Shown here piece after piece: positions 39,448-49,201 of a stretch of 64,000 bases of DNA. The notes below the pieces were generated by a model. It was not told the DNA's origin, searched no databases, and was given only the letters and a program-made list of their open reading frames with translations. The stretch lies in NCBI GenBank assembly GCA_021229015.1, contig CM037780.1, positions 64,705,354 through 64,769,353 on the forward strand, read 5' to 3'. Origin of the DNA: Solen grandis (Eukaryota; Mollusca; Bivalvia; Adapedonta; Solenidae). The first letter of the stretch is position 1; each line of letters begins with the position of its first letter. The translations under genes and the position numbers were made by a program.

Positions 39448-42400
39448 ATCCACTAATCACATAAATATAAGATTTTAGCAATAACAAATAGGAACTTTTC
39501 GATCACATACGTACAGTACATAGCCTCATGCACTGGCATATATAAATATTTGTATAATTACGCAATTAAAAATTATGGTGATAACAATAATAATTATAAT
39601 ATGAATAACACTTCATCATTTATTAATAAGTGTGCATATTTATAAATGAGAAAGGAAACGTAATAAACACACCGGCGAAACAGAGAACTTTCCGACAATA
39701 AGCTCCCTTGCTTGATTGCATGGCAAGAGTTATCTACAACTGTAAAAAGGCACACAACTAATCAATAAATTTTGAAAAGTATGGAAAAATCACAGAAGGA
39801 AAAGTTATCATATCATGAAATAATCATTTCTCGAAAACAAGAAACTGATTTCAATTTGATTTATTTTCAAAATTCCTTTAAATCATGATTTAAATTCAAC
39901 AAGTGTAACAGAAAAACAGCAAAATTTACATAGGTATTTTCATGCATGTGCTTTTTCGCTTAACATATAACCTTTTCATTACTTATTTTAATAAATAATG
40001 CATCATGTTGATGGTAATGTTGTGTTCTAAGGTAAGACATAATTTATTGTCACAAATCTACACTCGAAAAGAAGACATTTGAAAACGTGACTTTATGGGG
40101 ATTGGACAAAATGCTGCGTGCTTTTTTGAGATTTATACTAGTCATTTTATAGGTCTTTGTGTCGTTAGATTTGAGGGAGTTAATTGAATTTCATATTTAA
40201 GCTAAGTGTCTATCTTCAAGGCAGGCAGGATTAGGACAATATAGCATATATTACTATGCAGTGTACACAAAAATACACATGTATGCATATGTGTATAACA
40301 AAAAATGATATAAATAGCAATATATACATGTTCACACACACATAACAATAAAACCAATCACATTAGAAACGCATTATCATGATCATCCTCCATTTTCATG
40401 AACTTGCTGTACAAGTTGTGTTAGTTATACAGGAAATAATGGATATGTTTGTTTTATTAACAAAACCCATTGACAAATACCTAAACGTGTTTATCGTGGT
40501 ACTAAACCGTTACCAGATAAAACAATAATAGGTTTTTGGATGAACTAATGATTCACGCAGACATTTAGCACGTCAATAACACAAAACATATTCTTTATTG
40601 CTCACCTTACGTCTTTTTAGCAACAACAAAGATGTCGAACACCACTATTCATTGATACGCCTGTAACGGTCTCCGATACAGAAACTTACAAAGTTCTGAA
40701 TAAATTGAGAAATAAACCTTACAATGGCGCATCTGCCAACTTAGCAATTTCATCTAGCTGATAAACTAATCCCACAAACACGTCAATATTTTACCAATCT
40801 TTATCTGCAATTGTTAGAGGGTTTCTAAGTTTAACAAAATCCATTTTCCAATTTAAACCAATCTTTTTGTAATTTTGTTTTCGACGTAGCCTAGCCGTTA
40901 TCCAATTTAACAAGTTTTGGCGGATTTATGTAAGAAAGACAGTTTCGGTTGTGTTCTATTTGGAAACAGTTCGACCCAGCATGTTTCATCGTCTATGTAA
41001 TATTGCCGAAACTTAAAGTTTATGCAACAGGTGTCAAATCAATCAGTTCGGGAAATAAATAAATGAAAATGCAATAGATTTATTTATTTGGACGAGAGCG
41101 TTCTTTGTAAATCTACCAGGCATTCTCTGGGAATTGTAACATCAGTTTACAATGATATATATAAACCTTCCTTAGATGCTGTATTGTGGCTCTAGTCTGT
41201 TGTTCTGACATGAAATTTCAATAATAACAACTAGTTATTATACAATTAATTCATTGTAACGATAATTAATTGACCATGTGTAATTACAGGTCTACAAGAG
41301 CACGCGAAATAACATGCAGTTAATACATGACCCCTGACCTTTTAGCAGTGGCATTTCAGCAAATGAGATCTGTATATTAACACCTCAAAGTTGAGACGAA
41401 TGAATATTCATATGGGCTATAAATATCTGAGAAATTATATGATATCTGAAATTCCGACATGATCTCTACAATTGTCATCCAACACCATCAGGACTCCACG
41501 CCCACCTCTTTGAAGATTTCAGAAAAATCCAGAATCCACATGAATGGGTTTCTGTATGACCCCTGACCCTCTAGCATTTACTCCATGACCGATGAGAAAT
41601 TTGCAACTTAATCCTCACTTCACGATCAAACGTGTTTGTGACCTAATATTTAGGCTAATTATACCAGTTCTTTAGTGTTAATAGTAGTTTTGTGATGTCA
41701 CAAACAGAAGTAAATGTTGTTTTAAGTGTCAAAAAAGTTGAGTTTTTTCCCGTATTCGATTTTTCGCACAAACAAATACTTAGATTTGCTAACACAATAT
41801 TGACCCAACCCACACACATATACACATAAAAAAACAACAAATATGAGCCTCTCATTGGCTAGAGTTATTCCTCTTATAAACCATATAGTAAACGCTTATC
41901 TCTGAAAGCAGTGGTTAGCATATAATCCTATTTTGCACGGATCATAATCTCATGGCAATACCCTCCGATGGCTATACCAAAGATGGAGCAGGGCCAACAA
42001 TGTTTATGTCATACTTGTATATAATGGAAATTTAAGTCTTTTTCGTCTAAACCAGGGACCAGAAATAATAAAGTTTACTTTGCATTTATGCAAACCTCAA
42101 ATCTGTCTTCCCTATCTGTAAATTTGGTCCTTCAAGAAATCAGGTAGCCAGGGGGGCGAAACTCTTGTTATTAAAATATCAAACTGCTATCGTCTCTATA
42201 TTTAACGGATAGGAATTCTGATTTGACAAATTTTCTCTTTAATGGCATATTCCATCATTGCTACAATTAAAATGCCTTGGGGATTTGGCTCATTTTCTAA
42301 GGCCATAATTTAAGTCAACACACTGGTATATGTTACGATTTTAGGTTAAGCAAGTTACCGCCAACCTGACTGTAGACTGAATAATCAAATAACATATCCG

Positions 42401-43100
42401 GATTACTTGAACTATTAACAAAGTTTATATGATTGTAAAACAAAAGTATGATAAGTGCAAATAAATATATACCATTTTCCACATGATATATAATATGAGC
42501 CACTTTTGTTAAAAAATTTTTAAAAAAGATGAGATATTCATGTAGCGTATGTAGAAATTGATATTATTTATTCATGCATTAGATAGAATAAACGAAATCT
42601 ATTCATGTACGATTTCAAAGTATTCCGATTTTTCATGCATGACTAATTTCACCATTATGCTCTCGAAGTATACATAGTTTTGGATACATATATTCTAAAA
42701 ACACAACCAAACTGTACTTAATGGCAGTTTTCCGGTTTATCTAACAGGTTCAGGCTTTTGTGGGGTTTTTTTTCAAAAGATTATATACTACGGTTAAAGT
42801 TTTATGAAAACAAATGGAGAGTAATTTAAACAGGTTTGAAACAGAACTAAGTGTAAGATCAACAAATACGCCTTAATTATAACCTCCATAAATGTCCGAT
42901 ATGAAATGTTAATGTAAAATGGTCAAAAATCATTCCATAAAAGGTCTTTCACGCACTACCATTGTACCTCGTCGGGACCAAACCAGAGCACATAATCAAT
43001 GACGACGAAAAAAAAAAAAAGGAACGGAGCTCCGCCAGTAAGCACTTGAAAAATATGTAACAAACCGATGTTCCCGTTGTGACACCGTTGTCCAACGAAG
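39448..43100. other. No gene recognised before the gap
   Basis: AT-rich sequence. I searched the minus strand here for the missing 3' exons of MFSD12 and found none. No repeat family shared with the right piece is evident. Confidence 0.4.
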
Positions 43101-43200
43101 NNNNNNNNNNNNNNNNNNNNNNNNNNNNNNNNNNNNNNNNNNNNNNNNNNNNNNNNNNNNNNNNNNNNNNNNNNNNNNNNNNNNNNNNNNNNNNNNNNNN
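43101..43200. other. Assembly gap (100 N)
   Basis: Exactly 100 Ns, the usual placeholder for a gap of unknown size. Sequence on either side may not be adjacent in the genome. Confidence 0.99.
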
Positions 43201-43406
43201 TTGTAATACAGGTTCTTTTAATGAATTAATTGGTGTAATATATATATATATATTTTTTTTTAATCAGACATAATGAAATCACTAATAAATAATGATATGC
43301 AAAACAATTTTCAAAACTGATATCTTGATATATTTTCTTCTTGATAAAACTGATATGCTTTTGGTTGACATATTACCACAAAGTGTGGAATTTTTTTTTA
43401 ATTCAG

Positions 43407-43549
43407 ATTTCATCACTTTAATAGGTTTTTACATGCTGGTAGTTTATGGATCAATCCTTATGTGGTACTTTGTTAAAACTTTTAAAGCATGGCAGACAAT
43501 AGAAAGACAAACAAGACTGAAAGCAGATAATCATTTTCAGTCTGAACAG
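43407..43549 (+). CDS. Candidate internal exon of an unidentified membrane protein
   Basis: A strong acceptor (a T9 tract, then AATTCAG/A) at 43406/43407 and a donor (CAG/GTGTTA) at 43549/43550 bound 143 bp that are open in one frame (starts with the last two bases of a codon, ends at a codon boundary). The peptide has a hydrophobic segment FITLIGFYMLVVYGSILMWY followed by a basic, then polar tail (VKTFKAWQTIERQTRLKADN), which looks like a transmembrane helix with a cytosolic juxtamembrane part. I do not recognise the family. It is on the opposite strand to MFSD12 and lies just right of the assembly gap, so it may belong to a neighbouring gene whose other exons are missing. Confidence 0.4.
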
Positions 43550-43695
43550 GTGTTACTGTGTTTCCATAGTAACAGCTACAGAAACTGATGAGTGTGATGT
43601 TTAACTGTTAATGTGAAGGTCATTGTCATGTTAACTGTCAGGTGAAGGTTAAAAGTTCATTTTAAATTAACCAGGTAAAGGTATATTACATTATT

Positions 43696-43886
43696 TACTG
43701 TGAAATCATTAATTTTCGTGGGACGCTAATTTTCATTGATTTCGTGGTTGGTTTTATCCCAACGAAAACTTGTCTCCTATATAAACCTCACATTTTCTAG
43801 ATCCACGAATAATTGTACCAACAAAATTCCCTTAGGTACATAATCAACAAAATTTACTGTCAACGAAAATTAATGATTTTACAGTA
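43696..43886. mobile_element. MITE with 26-bp inverted ends (191 bp)
   Basis: 'tactgtgaaatcattaattt' at the left is mirrored by 'aaattaatgattttacagta' at the right, with 'tcgtgg' / 'caacga' extending the ends inward. The interior has 'gatttcgtggttgg' and 'cccaacgaaaac', another inverted pair. No coding capacity. Confidence 0.85.
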
Positions 43887-44204
43887 TACAGTCAACATAA
43901 ACAGTAACTGAACCAGGGTTACATCAATGTGCATGTATTCTTGGGTTAAAGTAATCCATCTATCATTATATTGTGATCATGGTTTATCAAGTGATCATGG
44001 GAATTTTATAGTACTGGTAAATGCAAGCCTTTATAGACTTTGAGCAAAAGAGTCTTTAACTCCAAGTCAATGGATGCTTGCATCTGCAAAGAAATCTTTT
44101 TAAGCATATGAAGGACCATGATTATAATTTAATGATGGATGGATTACCTTAAGAGTCCAACTGACAATATTCCAGTCATATTGGTGACATTATCTTCATG
44201 TGAG
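43887..44204. repeat. Dispersed repeat shared with 54950-55095
   Basis: 'gagtctttaactccaagtca' here is matched on the opposite strand by 'tgacttggagttataggctc' near 54983, with 'gatgcttgcatctgca' / 'cagatgcaagcaag' beside it. Both places also carry 'ggaccatgat' followed by 'taatgatggatg' or similar. This is an old interspersed element of unknown type. Confidence 0.5.
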
Positions 44205-44402
44205 ATCTAGTGCTGTGTTACTGCTGACAACGCTACGTCACATAATTCTGACACTAGGCCAGCCAGTCCTGGAACAACCCGTACAAGCTGAGTATCAAGC
44301 AAGGAAGGTATAACGGCACCATTTTGATGACAATGGTATGTCATGGCTGGGGATCGAACCCACATCCTCCCAGTTATAGGGGGAATTCTCACATAATCAT
44401 CC
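44205..44402 (-). mobile_element. tRNA-derived SINE (family A), near full length
   Basis: On the minus strand from about 44402: a tRNA-like head with B box 'gtgggttcgatccccagcc', then 'gacataccattgtcatcaaa', 'ccttccttgcttgatactca', 'gttccaggactggctggcc' and 'gtgtcagaattatgtgac'. The order matches copies at 485-605 and 61668-61775. Confidence 0.75.
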
Positions 44403-45099
44403 AGGGGTAAAAGTTTGTTCTTGCATGATAAACTTATGTTTCTTTAATACATGTATTTAAATCAAAATGGCATTACAAAAATATCAATGTATGGCAAGGC
44501 ATAGAGTTGATAAAAAGATTCTGAAGAAGAGGATTAACAGAAGTTGTAAGGAAGATTTTCATAAACATTTCTGAAAACTTGAAGAACTGATATGGTATAC
44601 CGGGGATAAGATATTTTCTATCTTATTCACTAATTAGATAATATTTTGATTTTTTTTTCTGTGAAATGAATAAACCACAAAGATGAGAAAATATAAAACT
44701 GTCATTGTTTGATATGAGAAGTATCACTTTCAATTAAAATTTCAATGACAGTCAGATCATTTATGATCAATTGAAAACTAGCTGGTAAACGTTGTTGTAA
44801 CTCCAATATTAACATCAAATTTGTAAATATGAGTCAGCTGGATTTTTTATGGTGATGAAGACAAATTTATATGTGGATGATGAAAATAGGACAAAATTTC
44901 ATTAAAGTGCGAATAATAAAATTGTTATTAATAATCAGTGTCACTCAGCCATTTTTCTCACCATGAGAATTAAGCTTACTCTTGCAGATTGTTAACTGAC
45001 TTATAACACATGTAACATTATTACAGCAGATGGCAGAGAAAGAGTGACCATCAATTGATTGAGATCAAATTTATTGTGGTTACATAAGTTATCACTATA
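44403..45099. other. No gene recognised
   Basis: AT-rich intronic or intergenic DNA. No MFSD12 exon was found here. Confidence 0.4.
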
Positions 45100-45720
45100 C
45101 AAAAATTGCCATCAACACCCATATACAGATACAGAAGTAATCCCTATTTATTTGCCATGCTATGCTGGGGGCAGAACATGCAAGATTTAGGACTCCTACC
45201 TATTGCACTTCTACACTTCATAAGGTATACACTAAGATTGAAGTGATTCCACCATACAGTATTGAAGTTATGCTATGGACAAAACTCTTTAAGAATTATA
45301 GGAAGTAGAGTTACAGTTCCTGAGCACTGCCCCTATACACCTAATAAGGTATTCATGATCAAAGTTTGGACTGATTTCATCATTATATAATAGTATCAAA
45401 ATCATATGCTCCAGTCATTTGCTTTATAAAATTAACTAAGGTGGATAATTCAAGAATTAGATTAGCTAGAGTAATGGTTCTTCTACATCTCATCAGGTGT
45501 CCATGTTCCTAGTTTGGAGTGAATCCAGCAACAGTGTCGAAGTTATTTCAAACAAAATCAACTACAGGAGATTATTCGTGAATCGAATTAATTAGTTACA
45601 GTTTACATAATGTTGCGGATACACCTAATGATCAAAGTTTGGAGTGATCCTTGCTATCGTATTGAAGTTATGCACTGGGCATTAAAGTGTGACAATGTCA
45701 TCCTTGATGCCACTCCACTA
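45100..45720. repeat. Degenerate ~120-bp tandem repeat
   Basis: Related phrases recur: 'tattgaagttatgctatgg', 'aaagtttggactgatttcat', 'agtttggagtgaatccagca', 'aaagtttggagtgatcctt' and 'gtattgaagttatgcactgg', spaced about 120-160 bp. This resembles a widespread bivalve repeat type; the class is unknown to me. Confidence 0.55.
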
Positions 45721-46298
45721 CGACGTGAACCCTATGTGTCTGCAATGCTACATATATGCCGCATAAATGATGTGGCTTTATACATTATGCCTGGACAGTG
45801 GACCAAAACAGCAAAATGAGAGGGGGAAAACAAGCCAAAATGCTTCAATTTAGACAAAACAGTCAAAGCAAATGTATGCCTTTTTGTAACTTTCCAAAAC
45901 AATAAAAACTGCAATATTTAATGTTTTAAGCTACAGAGATCAAAAATCCTGTGGCATGCTTTTGCATAAGCACAATTTACTCCTTACTTTTTACAAATGA
46001 TATTCTGAAATAAAAAGAAAATGAATGTTGACTTCAGTGTAAAGAAAGAAAACTTCACCTTTTCAAATAAATTATTTATGACTGTAGAAAGGCAAAGATA
46101 ACATATTGCATGCTGAAATAGTTAAAACAAAAACTGTCAAAATTTTCCTCCTATGATGTTAATATGACCCTTATTTCATCCTAGAATCATACAACATTAA
46201 ACAGTTTTTTCTTTATAGCATATGACCATATTCTGTTGAGTAGGCTCCCAGTTTAATTTTAAATCCTTATGCCACGCTTTTGCTTCATTTTTAAAACA
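45721..46298. other. No gene recognised
   Basis: AT-rich; nothing to report. Confidence 0.4.
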
Positions 46299-47041
46299 GT
46301 ACTTTGGGTCTGCCCTGTTTAGCTGGATTTTACAACATGTCTTTATGTGGGTCTGCCCTGTTTACCTGGATTTTAAAACATGTCTTTATGTGCGTCTGCC
46401 CTGTTTGCCTGGATACATGTATTACAAAACGTCTTTATGTGGGTCTGCCCTGTTTGCCTGGATTTACAACATGTCTTTATGTGGGTCTGCCCTGTTTACC
46501 TGGATTTTACAACATGTCTTTCTGAGGGTCTGCCCTGTTTGCCTGGATTTACAACATGTCTTTATGTGGGTCTGCCCTGTTTACCTGGATTTTACAACAT
46601 GTCTTTATGTGGGTCTGCCCTGTTTACCTGGATTTTACAACATGTCTTTATGAGGGTCTGCCCTGTTTGCCTGGATTTTACAACATGTCTTTATGTGGGT
46701 CTGCCCTGTTAACCTGGATTTTACAACATGTCTTTATGTGGGTCTGCCCTGTTTACCTGGATTTTACAACATGTCTTTATGTGGGTCTGCCCTGGTACCT
46801 GGATTTTACAACATGTCTTTATGTGGGTCTGCCCTGTTTACCAGGATTTTACAACATGTCTTTATGTGGGTCTGCCCTGTTTACCTGGATTTTACAACAT
46901 GTCTTTATGTGGGTCTGCCCTGTTACCTGGATTTTACAACATGTCTTTATGTGGGTCTGCAAGGGGTACCTGGATTTTACAACATGTCTTTATGAGGGTC
47001 TGCCCTGTTTACCTGGATTTTACAACATGTCTTTATGTGGT
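46299..47041. repeat. ~43-bp satellite, about 17 copies, open in three forward frames
   Basis: The unit 'gggtctgccctgtttacctg' + 'gattttacaacatgtcttta' + 'tgt' is 43 bp; most copies are near identical, with 1-2 bp indels in some. Copies start near 46306, 46350 and so on to 46998. Because 43 is not a multiple of three and the unit has no stop in any forward frame, all three forward frames stay open and give the same ~43-residue peptide cycle out of phase (MSLCGSALFTWILQHVF..., FMWVCPVYLDFTTC..., LYVGLPCLPGFYN...). I treat it as a satellite and not as a gene. Confidence 0.92.
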
Positions 47042-47289
47042 AAAGGGTTTAAGCTGGTTTTGTGTCTGGATAAAGTCACTTAAGGCATGTTGTTCATGCA
47101 GATGCATTCCTGACATTTTTCTACCACATGTACTTACTGTTCATTTATGCCTTAACATATTCAGAATGAGTTTAATCTTAAAAAAGAAATACAACTTCCT
47201 TGTTATGAGGAGTGAGCAATATATTTGAGAACTTTTCACATAAAATTATCGATTTCAACCACATGTCAATAAAACTTTATTCCTTTTCA
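47042..47289. other. No gene recognised
   Basis: Spacer between the satellite and the mariner remnant. Confidence 0.4.
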
Positions 47290-48551
47290 AAGCAGACCCC
47301 GTGTCACCTAATGCACTTGTTCATCTCTCCAACTAAGAATCAAAGGCGTGATGTAAGCCGTCAAGTGACATAACTCTCAATGCTGCAGTAACAGCACTAC
47401 CAAGCTCTTTCCAAGACACAAATCTATGACCATGCAACTGACTTTAACAGTTGGAAACAGAAAGAAATCACAGACAGCCAAATCTGGACTATACAGTGGG
47501 TGTTGTAGATGTTCAATGTTAAATTCTGTCATTGTGGCCCTTACAACACGGCTGAGATGTAAGGGAGTTATCATGGTGCAAAATGAAACCCGACCTGGCA
47601 ACTTCTGGGTGCTTGTCTATAATAGCTCGATGGAGTTTGGTTCAGAGTATGATGGAATAATACTCACAATCGATTGCAGTTTTCTCCAGTACAATGTGAT
47701 TAAGAACTTTATTCAAAGTGTCACAGAAAATGACAGACATGACTTGGAATGATGTGCTTAAATTACAGAAGATGGAGACAAATTATGCTTCCTAACCGAA
47801 CTCTTTTGCTTACTTTCCAGCTAAAAGAAGTAGAACCATGGTCTCATCATATGTAATTATCTTATTAACCCTTTCCCTCATATAGACTCATTTTGACGCA
47901 CTCAATAGGTACCACATAAAGCCTGATCTGCAGAAAACCACAGTTAAACCTTACCAAATTTAATTATAAAATCCTCATTTCCAGACCACTGAGGAGCAGC
48001 GAACAGCATAAAACCTGATCAGCCTGCGAGTTACTCGCTGGCTGATCTGGTTTTATGCTGTTCGCATAGGTCTTTTTATGATTTCCTCTATGAGGGAAAG
48101 GGTTAAGAAACATTTTACCTTCCTCAGAAAATGACTAAAAATAAAATCTTGGCACAAATTGACTCGGACCCATTTTGCTACAGTGTTAAAAGTCTAAGCA
48201 CCCACCCGTCACATAGCCAGTCTGTTGGTTTAAACATCTTGGGCTGTGCCATAACTTACACCAAACTCCTCAGTAACCTGCCTAACAATTATTCTCCTGT
48301 CTTAATTGCATAACAAATGACACTATGACAGAGTCGAAATCATCTATTTTGATTTTCCTTCCAGGATGGGGGTCTTCTTTGATAGAGGCTCTGTCATCAC
48401 TAAATCGGTGAAATCACTTGTGGACAATAGATTTAGAGAAGGCAGACTCCCTATAAACTTTCTGTAAATCTGCTCTGGTCTCTGTCTGATTTACCAAGTT
48501 TTACTAGAATTTGATAACAACATGCTGCTCTACAACTGTATCATCCTTCAT
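47290..48551 (-). pseudogene. Decayed mariner transposase, split by a MITE
   Basis: Read on the minus strand, the N-terminal part (from an ATG at 48551 down to about 48107) has the mariner helix-turn-helix region, with matches such as VEQHVVIKF, FSKSIVHK, FHRFSDDRASI and EDPHPGR. The C-terminal part (47864 to about 47290) has DETMV (first catalytic Asp region), AIIDKHPEVARSGFILHHDN (second Asp) and HPLYSPDLAVCDFFLFPTVK, the classic mariner 'YSPDLAPCDFFLFP' block with the third Asp. Stops and frameshifts are many, so it is dead. A 234-bp piggyBac-type MITE (47869-48102) sits between the two parts. Tc1/mariner transposases cut and paste DNA at TA sites. Terminal repeats were not identified. Confidence 0.9.
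47869..48102 (-). mobile_element. piggyBac-type MITE, copy 2 (234 bp), inside the mariner
   Basis: Perfect TTAA at 47865-47868 and 48103-48106; ends CCCTTTCCCTCATAT and ATGAGGGAAAGGG. The central palindrome is present with one change (ctcgctggctg). Removing the element and one TTAA brings the two halves of the mariner transposase together, which confirms insertion. Confidence 0.95.
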
Positions 48552-49108
48552 CCTTGACAAACATATGCACAGGTGGTTTTAGCCATAATAAAAAAAATTG
48601 ACTAAAATCTTTAGAAACAGTTAGAAAATGTTTGCGCTTTACTGTAAATGTGTTACATCTGATCCTTATGAACTGACAAAGAAAATATGGCAAAAATTCT
48701 CAAATATAATGATCACTCCTTGTAGTTACGTATTTGTTAGCTTTGAAATTTGAGGGATTAGTGCAAAACTATAGTAACTATAAACAAATAAAGAAGCAGA
48801 TACATTAAATACAAACACATTGCTTGATTGGTTGCCATGGAAATACTCACATATTCTTCCTTTTCCTTTTGAGTATACAAAATCATGACCCATTTATTTT
48901 TACTGCTTTTGTCAGTTTCATTTCTTTTCATTTTTAGTTGACAACTACTGGAAACAAAAGTATAAATAAGTAATTTTCTCCCTGAATCTCTACCATGTAC
49001 AGATCCTCAGATGCATAATTTATTTTTACCCAGATATGGTTGAGAAGTCAAAGGAAATGTTTAAAATTGATTTACTCAAAAAGTATATATGCACAAAGTA
49101 TGACCTAC
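48552..49108. other. Likely MFSD12 intron 5; no feature
   Basis: AT-rich sequence between the mariner remnant and MFSD12 exon 5. No further exon found. Confidence 0.5.
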
Positions 49109-49201
49109 CTTGTCCAGGTGAATAGTTTCTGTGAGGTACATAGGCAGGTATACCTGCGAGATGTTCACAATCAGCCGCGTGCACATATAGATCATAGCTA
49201 C
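49109..49201 (-). CDS. MFSD12: MFSD12 exon 5
   Basis: Acceptor caccag/GTAGCT at 49201; donor GACAAG/gtaggt at 49109; 93 bp, 31 codons, phase 0 at both ends. Its peptide contains VAMIYMCTRLIVNISQVYLP, the conserved start of the second six-helix half. It is too short to stand out as an ORF and was found by following the protein family. Confidence 0.9.

Noticed and set aside
43101..43200. ORF running through the N block
   Set aside because: It is an artefact of translating unknown bases.
34276..44402. tRNA genes at 34402-34330, 30287-30215 and 44402-44340 (minus strand)
   Set aside because: A and B boxes are present in part, but acceptor stems do not pair and shared non-tRNA bodies follow, so these are SINE heads.
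47426..47752. Plus-strand ORF of 108 codons
   Set aside because: It is the shadow of the mariner transposase, which reads on the minus strand.
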